Part shown: positions 45,681-53,951 of the stretch, piece by piece
Numbering within the stretch: the stretch's first letter is position 1
Layout of the letters: each line of letters begins with the position of its first letter
Notes under the pieces: model-generated
What the model was told of the DNA's origin: nothing
Database searches by the model: none
The model's input: only the letters and a program-made list of their open reading frames with translations
Position numbers and translations under genes: made by a program
NCBI GenBank assembly: GCA_965237895.1
Contig: CBDEGR010000002.1
Coordinates: forward strand, 868,001-932,000
Direction of reading: 5' to 3'
DNA length: 64,000 nt
Source: CBDEGR01 sp965237895
GTDB taxonomy: Bacteria > Acidobacteriota > Terriglobia > UBA7540 > JAPUME01

Positions 45681-46130
45681 TCAACCGCGGGCTTTTCCGG
45701 CGGAGCCGAAGGCGCGGAGCAGTTCGATGACCTCTTTTTTAACTGCTTCGCGTCCGGCGACAAGAACATCCTGCCTGCCTCCCATACCCAGGAAGGGATG
45801 AGGGTTCATCGGCTCTCGATAGGCGGCGAGTTTTCTTCCTACCTTCCGAAAAAAAGCCTGCTTCATTACGGTGCCGAAATTGAATTTGGCCACCCCGCGC
45901 CGGATGACGTTCCGGGCGGCCTCGCGGGGAAATCCGCTTCCGCCATGGATGACGAGCGAGATTTTTACCTGCCGTTGGATCGCATCGAGTAGAGGCACGT
46001 CGATGCGAGCCTTGCCGTGTGTCATGATGTGGACATTGCCGATCGAAACCGAGAGGGCGTCAATACCTGTAGAGCGGACGAAATCCCGAAGCATGCTGCG
46101 AATGATCTCGGCACTGCCCCTGCCGGACGG
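45681..46130 (-). pseudogene. Class II fructose-bisphosphate/ketose aldolase, C-terminal fragment
   Basis: About 145 codons on the minus strand: VSIGNVHIMTHGKARIDVP, SLVIHGGSGFPREAARNVIR and GVAKFNFGTVMKQAFF. These are the zinc-His (HGGSG) and phosphate-binding (FNFGT) blocks of class II aldolases. The N-terminal half, with the first zinc histidine pair, is missing; a TAG (46131-46133) closes the frame upstream. It is convergent with the mannosidase. The rest of 46134-46290 shows nothing. Confidence 0.8.
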
Positions 46131-46290
46131 CTAGCGAACCAGGCGAAATGGAGAATTTGGCCATCGGTGGATAGCCTGCAGGGGGAGGTGTCTACGAAGA
46201 AGGCTTCTGGCGACCGGAATCGACCCTTCTAAGCGGAGCGGAAGCAGCCAACGGGGCCGGGATGCACCCAATCCGGGTCTTGGCAACAAG

Positions 46291-46322
46291 AAATTGCATT
46301 GACAGTGTGTAGGATGTATATT
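46291..46322 (+). promoter_or_regulatory. Promoter of the second PSD1/DUF1501 pair
   Basis: TTGCAT (46294-46299), a 17-base spacer TGACAGTGTGTAGGATG, then TATATT (46317-46322). The spacer nearly matches the one before the first pair (TAACAGTGTGGGGGATG), as described there. Confidence 0.65.
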
Positions 46323-46474
46323 TACGATTGGGAATAAGGTTGAAATCGAAAATTCCTGAATAATTAGACAAGAGTTAGAACTGGTGGCGAACCGTTGATC
46401 AGGACTTCCAGTAAAGAAGGAATTTTCTGCTTACGGCTGCAGCTGCAGCCATCTCTCATGGGGGTGGCGCACGA

Positions 46475-49400
46475 ATGACAGACAAACGATTTTCTACAAC
46501 GATCTTGATCGCGGTTGTCGCCGTCGTCGTCGGGATTCAGATGTCGGGGCTGCACGCCCGGGCGCAAGGGACACCGGACTCTGCTTCGTCTAGCAAAGTC
46601 GAATTCGCCAGAGAGATTCTGCCCCTATTCGAAAAGTCCTGCTATTCCTGCCACGGGCCCAAGCAGCAAATGCGCGGACTTCGGCTGGACTCGAAAAAGC
46701 TTGCCCTCGCTGGAGGACAGTCGGGAAAGGTGATCTATCCTTACAATGCAACGGAAAGCCCACTGTACCGCCGTGTGGCGGGAGTTGGTGACGAGCCTCA
46801 GATGCCGATGGGTGGTGAGCCGCTCGACCAAGAGCAGATTGCTCTCATCCGAGCGTGGATCGATCAGGGAGCCAACTGGCCGGATGAAGTGGGCTCGGAA
46901 GTGGCGGAGATCCAGAAACACTGGGCCTATGTCCCGCCGAAGCGGCCTCCGCTGCCCAAGGTCAGTAATCCGAATTGGGCCGCAAATCCCATTGATTACT
47001 TCGTTTTGGCGCGCCTTGAAAAAGAGGGGTTGGCCCCCTCTCCGGAGGCTGACCAAGTGACGCTGTTGCGGCGGCTGAGTCTTGATCTCATTGGTCTGCC
47101 GCCAACGATCGAGGAGGTCGACACCTTTCTGAAGGACAAGAGCAAGAATGCATACGAGAAACAGATCGAGCGGCTCTTATCGTCGGCGCACTATGGCGAA
47201 CGTTGGGGGCGGCACTGGCTGGATGCGGCCCGCTACGCCGACTCAGACGGCTACGAGAAAGACCTACAACGCCAGGTCTGGTTCTATCGGGACTGGGTGA
47301 TTAAGGCCCTCAATCGCGACCTGCCTTACAACCAGTTCATCATCGAGCAGCTGGCCGGCGATTTACTACCCAGCGCGACGCAGGACCAGATTGTGGCGAC
47401 GGGTTTTCTCCGGAATTCGATGATTAACGAGGAAGGCGGCGTGGACCCGGAGCAGTTCCGGATGGAAGCCATGTTCGATCGCATGGATGCCATCGGCAAA
47501 AGCATCTTGGGCATCACCATCCAATGTGCGCAGTGCCACGACCACAAGTACGACCCGCTCACCCAGGAAGAGTATTACCGTATGTTCGCCTTTCTAAACA
47601 ACTCCCACGAGGCGAAAATCGCGGTGTACACCCCGGAAGAACAAATGAAGCGGGCGGAACTTCTCCGGCGGATCCGTGAAATCGAAGCGGACCTCCAGTA
47701 CCGGTATCCTGACTGGCAGCAGCAGATGACGAAGTGGGAAGACGAGGTAAAGGGCGATCAGCCGGAGTGGATCGTCGTCAGGCCGAAAGTCGAAAACACC
47801 TCCACCAGTGGGCAAAAATATCTGCCACTCAAGGACGGCTCCTTCCTTGCCCAGGGCGCTGCTCCCAGCAAACACCGCGTGAAGATGACCGTGAAGACCG
47901 ACGTCCAAGACATCACGGCCTTCCGGCTGGAACTGCTCAAGGATTCCAACCTGCCACTTGGCGGACCGGGGCGCTCTATCAAGGGAACCGGCGCCTTGAC
48001 CGAGTTCGAGGTGGAGGTTGCTCCGGCCAACGCGCCCGACAAGGTCACCAAGGTCAAGTTCGCCAAAGCTACGGCAGACATCGCGCTGCCCGAAACGCCT
48101 TTGGAGACGATCTTCACTGACAAGAGCGGCAAGCGTCGCGTCACGGGGCCCATCGAGTTTGCCATTGACGACAAGGAGGAGACGGCCTGGGGCATCGATG
48201 CGGGCCCCGGCCTCCGCAATCAGTCGCGCAAGGCCGTTTTCACGGCCGAAACGTCCATTACGAATCCCGCGGGTACAATCCTCACCTTTTATTTGAGTCA
48301 GAAACACGGCGGGTTTTCAATCGCACGCGGAACCCATAACCTCGGCCGGATTCGACTTTCGATTACTACCGCGCCCGGAGCGGTCGCTGATCCGCTGCCG
48401 AAAAACGTGCGCGATATTCTTCCCATCCCGCGCGATCAACGCACGCCCTCACAAGTCGAGACCGTTTTCCGGTACTGGCGCACGACCATGCCCGAATGGG
48501 AGGAGGCCAACGCGAAGATCGCAGCGTTGTGGCGACAGCATCCCGAAGGATCTTCGACGCAACTGGTGCTCCAAGCCCGCGTGGACGCACGCGAAACACA
48601 CGTACTGATGCGCGGTGATTTTCTCAAACCGGACAAGCCGGTGAGTCGGGGCGTGCCGGCCTTTCTCCATCCCCTGCCGGAAGATGCGCCGGTGACGCGT
48701 CTCAGCTTCGCCAAGTGGCTCGTTGACCGCAACTCACCAACCACGGCCCGCGCCCTGGTCAACCGCATCTGGCAGACCTATTTCGGCATCGGCCTGGTCA
48801 GCACCAGCGAGGACCTAGGAAAGCAAAGCGAGCCCCCGTCGCATCCGGAACTGCTGGACCGGCTGGCGGTCGAGTTCATGGACCGCGGCTGGAGCTTGAA
48901 GGCGATGCATCGGCTCATTGTGACTTCGGCGACTTACCATCAGTCCTCCCGGGTAACTCCGGACCTCTATACGCGCGATCCCTACAACCGCCTGCTGGCC
49001 CGCGGACCACGGTTCCGCGTGGAAGCCGAAATTGTGCGGGACATTGCCTTAGCTGCCAGCGGTCTGCTGAACCCCAAGATCGGCGGGCCCAGTGTCTATC
49101 CGCCTGCCCCTGAATTTCTGTTTGTCCCGCCGGCGAGCTTCAGCCGGAAAATTTGGAACGAAGCAAAAGGGGAGGACCGGTACCGCCGCGCGATCTACAC
49201 ATTCCGCTATCGCTCCGTTCCCTATCCGATGCTGCAGACCTTTGACGCGCCGAATGGGGACTTCTCGTGCGTTCGCCGCGTCCGATCCAATACGCCGCTG
49301 CAGGCGCTGACAACCCTTAACGAGCCACTATTCGTGGAATCCGCACGCGCGCTGGCCCTGCGAACGCTTCGTGAGGGCGGCGAGACGGATGCGCAACGCC

Positions 49401-49648
49401 TGACCTACGCCTTCCGCCGCTGCCTAGCGAGAAAACCGACCCAACCGGAAGCCGCCGAGCTACTCTCTGTGCTGAACAAGCAAACGCAGCGTCTTGCGGA
49501 TGGGTGGTTGAGCCCGTGGGATTTGGCGGGTTACGACTCGACGCAGCGGCCGCAGCTTTCGAAGAGCGCGACTCCCGTCCAGCTCGCCGCATGGACGACC
49601 GTCTGTCGCGTCCTGCTGAATCTGGATGAAACCATCACCAAAGAATAA
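46475..49648 (+). CDS. PSD1/DUF1549-DUF1553 cytochrome-like protein with a different inserted beta domain
   Basis: 1,057 residues, paralogous to the protein at 33.9 kb. Signal peptide TTILIAVVAVVVGIQMSGL; PSCyt1 motif CYSCH near residue 54; DUF1549 with HWLDAARYADSDGYEKDLQR and CAQCH; PSD1 at the end (LVNRIWQTYFGIGLVSTSED, SATYHQSSRVTPDLY). Between the two conserved parts (about 430-625) the LamG domain of the paralogue is replaced by another beta-sandwich-like region (VENTSTSGQKYLPLKDGSFL to LGRIRLSITTA) that resembles a discoidin-type carbohydrate-binding fold. ATG 46475 follows GGGGGTGGCGCACGA. Confidence 0.9.
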   Translation: MTDKRFSTTILIAVVAVVVGIQMSGLHARAQGTPDSASSSKVEFAREILPLFEKSCYSCHGPKQQMRGLRLDSKKLALAGGQSGKVIYPYNATESPLYRRVAGVGDEPQMPMGGEPLDQEQIALIRAWIDQGANWPDEVGSEVAEIQKHWAYVPPKRPPLPKVSNPNWAANPIDYFVLARLEKEGLAPSPEADQVTLLRRLSLDLIGLPPTIEEVDTFLKDKSKNAYEKQIERLLSSAHYGERWGRHWLDAARYADSDGYEKDLQRQVWFYRDWVIKALNRDLPYNQFIIEQLAGDLLPSATQDQIVATGFLRNSMINEEGGVDPEQFRMEAMFDRMDAIGKSILGITIQCAQCHDHKYDPLTQEEYYRMFAFLNNSHEAKIAVYTPEEQMKRAELLRRIREIEADLQYRYPDWQQQMTKWEDEVKGDQPEWIVVRPKVENTSTSGQKYLPLKDGSFLAQGAAPSKHRVKMTVKTDVQDITAFRLELLKDSNLPLGGPGRSIKGTGALTEFEVEVAPANAPDKVTKVKFAKATADIALPETPLETIFTDKSGKRRVTGPIEFAIDDKEETAWGIDAGPGLRNQSRKAVFTAETSITNPAGTILTFYLSQKHGGFSIARGTHNLGRIRLSITTAPGAVADPLPKNVRDILPIPRDQRTPSQVETVFRYWRTTMPEWEEANAKIAALWRQHPEGSSTQLVLQARVDARETHVLMRGDFLKPDKPVSRGVPAFLHPLPEDAPVTRLSFAKWLVDRNSPTTARALVNRIWQTYFGIGLVSTSEDLGKQSEPPSHPELLDRLAVEFMDRGWSLKAMHRLIVTSATYHQSSRVTPDLYTRDPYNRLLARGPRFRVEAEIVRDIALAASGLLNPKIGGPSVYPPAPEFLFVPPASFSRKIWNEAKGEDRYRRAIYTFRYRSVPYPMLQTFDAPNGDFSCVRRVRSNTPLQALTTLNEPLFVESARALALRTLREGGETDAQRLTYAFRRCLARKPTQPEAAELLSVLNKQTQRLADGWLSPWDLAGYDSTQRPQLSKSATPVQLAAWTTVCRVLLNLDETITKE

Positions 49649-49659
49649 GGACCTAAGCC

Positions 49660-51108
49660 ATGAACTGCGAAGATCATCTTTATCGAAACCGAGACCCGAG
49701 GTTGGTTACCCGGCGCTGGTTCGTTGAACAATGCAGCGTCGGACTGGGCGCCATGGCCCTCGGCCACTTGTTAGGCATTCCCGGCTTTGCAGCACCCGCC
49801 AATCCGGCGCTGGCCCATCCGCTGGCACCGAAAAAGCCACATTACGCACCCAAAGCCAAAAACGTCATCTTCCTCTTCATGGCCGGAGCACCGAGCCACC
49901 TGGAGCTTTTCGACTACAAGCCCCAATTGGCCAAGTTCGACGGGACGCTGCCGCCTCCTGACTTGTTAAAAGGCTACCGCACCGCCTTCATCAACCCAAG
50001 CTCCAAGTTGCTCGGCCCGAAGTTCAAGTTTGCCCAACATGGACAATGCGGGGCGGAACTCTCCGAGTTATTGCCCCATCTGGCTAAAGTCGTCGATGAT
50101 ATTGCCATCGTGAAATCGATGGTGACCGACGCGTTCAATCATGCGCCCGGGCAGCTCCTAATGAACACCGGATCGCAACAGTTCGGGCGGCCCAGCATGG
50201 GCGCGTGGGTCACGTATGGCTTAGGCAGTGAATCGAAGGACTTGCCGGCCCTTGTGGTGTTTAGCTCCGGCACGAAAGGTCCGAGCTGCGGTAATTCCTG
50301 CTGGGGCAGCGGGTTTTTGCCGACTGTCTACCAGGGTGCCACGTTCCGCAGCAGCGGTGACCCGGTTCTGTATCTCTCGAATCCCCGCGGCGCGGACCAG
50401 GAGCTGCAGAGGGACTCCCTCGAGGCGATCCGCCGCCTCAACCAGAGGCGGTTGGACCTGACCGGCGATCCCGAGATTGCCACGCGCATCAACTCCTTCG
50501 AAATGGCGTTCCGCATGCAAAGCAGCGCGCCGGAATTGATGGATATTTCGCAGGAGCCCCAGCATGTGCTCGACCTGTATGGTGCTGAACCGGGCCGACC
50601 CTCGTTCGCCAACAACTGCCTGCTGGCCCGGCGGCTCGTCGAACGCGGCGTCCGTTTTGTTCAGTTATTCCACGAGGCTTGGGACCAACACAGCGATCTG
50701 GTGAAGAAAATTTCAATAAACTGTAGCGATACCGATCAGGCCTGCGCCGCACTCATTCAAGACCTTAAACAACGTGGCATGCTTAACGACACGCTTGTCA
50801 TCTGGGGCGGCGAATTTGGCCGTACACCCATGGTAGAAGAAGGGGGTGGAGCCGACGGTCGCGACCACCACCCCAATGCCTTCACCATGTGGCTGGCGGG
50901 AGGAGGCATCAAACCCGGCCTCACCCTGGGGGAAAGTGATGAGTTCGGATTCAACGTGGTGAAGGACAAGGTTCATGTGCATGACCTGCACGCGACGATC
51001 CTACATCTTCTGGGCTTCGATCACACCAAACTAACTTATCGTTTCCAAGGCCGCGATTTTCGTCTCACCGATGTCCACGGGAACATTGTGAAAGACATCC
51101 TCGCTTAG
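49660..51108 (+). CDS. DUF1501 family exported protein (second copy)
   Basis: 482 residues, paralogue of the protein at 37.2 kb. Tat-type signal TRRWFVEQCSVGLGAMALGH. Matching blocks are NVIFLFMAGAPSHLELFDYK, SMVTDAFNHAPGQLLMNTGS, LVIWGGEFGRTPMVEEGGG and DHHPNAFTMWLAGGGIKPG. It starts 11 bases after the PSD1 stop. Conserved pairing in both loci argues that the two proteins work together in the periplasm or at the cell surface; the reaction is unknown. Confidence 0.9.
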   Translation: MNCEDHLYRNRDPRLVTRRWFVEQCSVGLGAMALGHLLGIPGFAAPANPALAHPLAPKKPHYAPKAKNVIFLFMAGAPSHLELFDYKPQLAKFDGTLPPPDLLKGYRTAFINPSSKLLGPKFKFAQHGQCGAELSELLPHLAKVVDDIAIVKSMVTDAFNHAPGQLLMNTGSQQFGRPSMGAWVTYGLGSESKDLPALVVFSSGTKGPSCGNSCWGSGFLPTVYQGATFRSSGDPVLYLSNPRGADQELQRDSLEAIRRLNQRRLDLTGDPEIATRINSFEMAFRMQSSAPELMDISQEPQHVLDLYGAEPGRPSFANNCLLARRLVERGVRFVQLFHEAWDQHSDLVKKISINCSDTDQACAALIQDLKQRGMLNDTLVIWGGEFGRTPMVEEGGGADGRDHHPNAFTMWLAGGGIKPGLTLGESDEFGFNVVKDKVHVHDLHATILHLLGFDHTKLTYRFQGRDFRLTDVHGNIVKDILA

Positions 51109-51145
51109 CCGGAAGGGGCCAATGTCCACCTATGCGTGTTGAATC

Positions 51146-51349
51146 CCTGTACATTCCCTTTCCTAAATAAGCAAAGGCAACCCCCCACTTCAAAGTCGCG
51201 GTGTTCGGATCCAGCTCGCGCACCTTTACGTATTCTTCGATTGCCTTGTCGTACCGGCGGGCGTATCTATAGAGGTGTCCCACCAGTACGGTTCGGTGGG
51301 GGAAGAGCGGATCAAGCTCCCGGAGTCGTTCACCGATTTCACGGAGAGA
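51146..51349 (-). pseudogene. TPR-repeat protein remnant
   Basis: The minus-strand frame reads GERLRELDPLFPHRTVLVGH, then YRYARRYDKAIEEYVKVREL and DPNTATLKWGVAFAYLGKGM: one and a half tetratricopeptide repeats with conserved A/L/Y positions. No start or remainder of the gene is present. The other bases of 51109-51536 show no gene. Confidence 0.55.
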
Positions 51350-51536
51350 CTTGGAAGATCCCCCCGGCTGGCGAGGGCGTGGGCGGAGGGAATTCCAGTG
51401 CGGCAGTAAAAGCGCAGATCCGGACGGCAGCTGGTTCCCGAGAAGCGCTGCTGCGAGGAGTCATGAGAGGTCAGAGTTGGAGCCTCATTGATCGCCAACT
51501 TGTCTAAATCTTGCAGCTTCTCATGACGGCTTGGTG

Positions 51537-52631
51537 TTAACCGACACGCTTCCACTGCTGGTAAAGCTCAGCCGCCTCTTGGATAGCTGTAAAAGGCTTG
51601 TAGAACACTCTCACCTTGAAAGAATACCGGCGATTTGCTTCGGGTTGCGGAACGACCGCCTGATAATCCCAGGCAGGAACGCCGGGACCTCCCCCCTGTG
51701 AGTTATAGGCAAATCGCAGCTCCAGATCGTCTCGGCACCTGAACATGAATCCGAGCAACATGTCGTGGACTTCCCCGCAGAAGAACGGCTGGACATATCG
51801 GGTCTCTGCTACTCCATAGATCAGGCCGGACGGTTCTCGCCGGAACGCCTCTCCAACCGGGCCATGTTCAGGCGCGATCACCCCTCGGCTGGCCGAACCT
51901 AGAGCCTGGTTGACCTTTATCCATCGCTCTCTTCCATTGGGGGACTTAGCAATAAAGGAAAATGCAGGCAGCCTGGGCACTTGGATATAGTTGGCCCAGA
52001 AGACGCCAAGAAACCGCCTCAGTGCTGTTGGTCTCTGCGCAGTAAACGCGTGTTCGATATCTAGATAAAAGGGTCTGACCAATTCAAATCGCATTTCTAC
52101 CCGGACTCCCCAGCGAGGACCCGGGTCAATCAAGAGCCGTGCAGAAGATGGCGAGAGCTTCTCGAGTCTGGAAGGTTGCGCATCATATTCCTTCGCGTTC
52201 GTCCAGCGGGGTTCGTAGCTATGGTCCTCCTCATCAAAGATGAACTCGCAATTGAGTCCTGAGGCGCTTGGCAGGAAGGGACTGAGGGAGTCTCCATGGC
52301 GCAGGAGACAAATGCCATTATAGCCGTTAAACCTTTCTTCAAAGGGGACTGTGCAGGAGAGTCTTCCCAAGTTTCCGGAAGCCTCAGGAATCTCCCCTCT
52401 GCGTCGCTGTTGTGCCTTGCCTCCAAGTCCGTCATGATTATCTACCACTACGGCTTGGAGCGGCTTAAGCGCCAAGTTGAGGCGATGTTCTCTGCCGGTC
52501 ACTTTAGCCACCTGCGAATTCTGCTTATTGCAGGCTGCCAAAAGTCCTGTGCCCACAAAGGGCGTGGCTACGTCCTTCAACCAAGCACGGCGGGAAATTC
52601 CTTGATTTTCTGTGAACCTGCCCACCACCAA
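51537..52631 (-). CDS. Predicted Tat-exported lipoprotein of unknown function
   Basis: 364 residues. The N-terminus has ISRRAWLKDVATPFVGTGLL followed by AAC, a twin-arginine signal that ends in a lipobox cysteine, so it is probably an outer-surface or periplasmic lipoprotein. The mature part is beta-rich (PRWGVRVEMRFELVRPFYLD; LRRFLGVFWANYIQVPRLPA) and may fold as a sugar-binding sandwich, but I recognise no family. The start is TTG 52631, or one of the GTG codons just after it. It is convergent with the DUF1501 gene. Confidence 0.6.
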   Translation of the reverse strand: MVVGRFTENQGISRRAWLKDVATPFVGTGLLAACNKQNSQVAKVTGREHRLNLALKPLQAVVVDNHDGLGGKAQQRRRGEIPEASGNLGRLSCTVPFEERFNGYNGICLLRHGDSLSPFLPSASGLNCEFIFDEEDHSYEPRWTNAKEYDAQPSRLEKLSPSSARLLIDPGPRWGVRVEMRFELVRPFYLDIEHAFTAQRPTALRRFLGVFWANYIQVPRLPAFSFIAKSPNGRERWIKVNQALGSASRGVIAPEHGPVGEAFRREPSGLIYGVAETRYVQPFFCGEVHDMLLGFMFRCRDDLELRFAYNSQGGGPGVPAWDYQAVVPQPEANRRYSFKVRVFYKPFTAIQEAAELYQQWKRVG

Positions 52632-52960
52632 CCCCCTGAGTGCCGGGCTCTGTCCTAAAGCGGAAGCCCTAGTTTTTTCTCGAAAGATTATCTATACCAG
52701 GATCTCCATTCTGGACTCCTGGGTAGCTCCAAGTATACACCGGACTGCCGCCCCGTAGAGCGTTCCAGCGTGGCTTCCCGTCTAGGTCGGGTCGCCCACG
52801 TTTGTCTCCAAAAGCGTCTCCCTCCCCCTTGGACTTTATACACTATGATACCGTGGCTTCGGAGTACACGAGCCAGCATCAGTTCAGCGACCTTGGTTTC
52901 AGGACGGCAGGAAAATTTAGTGAAGATAACAAAGTGCCCCCAGCAGTATCGAGGGCATGG
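52632..52960 (-). other. Gene-poor interval upstream of the lipoprotein
   Basis: A minus-strand 63-codon frame (52688-52879) is Arg/Trp-rich with no domain, and I do not call it a gene. No clear promoter was found for the lipoprotein. Confidence 0.3.
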
Positions 52961-53698
52961 CTACTTCACCAGATAGTCGTGAACCACTCGACCGGGGCCC
53001 TGGGTAAAGTCCAACTCTTGATAGAATGCCCCCAGAAACTCCTTAGGCTCCAGACGCCAGAAATCACCCGACACCGTAGGTTCAAACTTGACCACGCCCG
53101 GCCCCTTGAACAGCTTATGGGTCACTACGTTATCCACTTCCCCGTTCAGGGTTAGCTGCTTGATTGCCGGCTCGGCCGAATCGCAGCGGGGAATAATTTT
53201 CAGCAAATACATCGGCCACAGGAGAGGAACTTCTTCCGCCTTGGCGGGGGCGATGCAGCGCGAGTTGAGGCGCATGAACGGTACACCGGCACGAACCGCT
53301 GTAGTGGTAAACTCGGCACCGTATTGTTCTGCCGTGATGTCAGCCAACTTCTTGGGGCAACCCCAGATTTCCCGCCCAGGTGCAATCGCGTCACTACTGC
53401 TCAAGAACAGGCATGTCAGAAAATAGGCGGGCTCTCCCTTGTAGGTACACGAAACTGCTACGCCGACTTCGTTGAAGGGCCCCCAATGCGAGCAGAAAGG
53501 CACCTTGATCGCAAAGGCGGCGCACATGCCCTCCTTGCCAGGTTCGAGGGGCTTGGGCAGCAGACGCGCAATATTGTCTACCTCCGTCATAAAGTAGACC
53601 GTTTGGAAGATCGTGTTGTAGTAATAGGGAGGGAGCACCGGATAAGTGGGCGAATCCGGCGGCATGCACCAGTTTTCGTTGTACTGATTAACCAGCAT
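52961..53698 (-). CDS. Acetoacetate decarboxylase family protein
   Basis: 245 residues of the ADC fold. The block GREIWGCPKKLADITAEQYG carries the conserved Lys-Lys pair; in acetoacetate decarboxylase the first lysine forms the Schiff base. Also present: PPYYYNTIFQTVYFMTEVDN and YLLKIIPRCDSAEPAIKQLT. ATG 53698 is preceded by AAGGAAAGGAGAAG. The superfamily includes decarboxylases and hydratase/aldolases acting on other keto acids, so the substrate is open. Nearby genes suggest sugar-acid rather than ketone metabolism. Confidence 0.85.
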   Translation of the reverse strand: MLVNQYNENWCMPPDSPTYPVLPPYYYNTIFQTVYFMTEVDNIARLLPKPLEPGKEGMCAAFAIKVPFCSHWGPFNEVGVAVSCTYKGEPAYFLTCLFLSSSDAIAPGREIWGCPKKLADITAEQYGAEFTTTAVRAGVPFMRLNSRCIAPAKAEEVPLLWPMYLLKIIPRCDSAEPAIKQLTLNGEVDNVVTHKLFKGPGVVKFEPTVSGDFWRLEPKEFLGAFYQELDFTQGPGRVVHDYLVK

Positions 53699-53951
53699 CG
53701 TCTTCTCCTTTCCTTACATTTCTTGAGTCCGGAAATTTAGATTTTAACAGGAAAGCTTCACATATAAAGGGCATCGACAATGTGACGCCAGCCGATGGGT
53801 ACCTCAGACGACGGGAGGAGCGAAAACAGGCGACGCTTTACCGGCAGTTCTGGTACAATCTGGGCCAACCCCTGGGTGAACCGGGCAGCCAACTGTAGCT
53901 TGGCTGACGGCCTCAGTTAGTCCCAAAGGTGCTGACGACGCACACCTCCAC

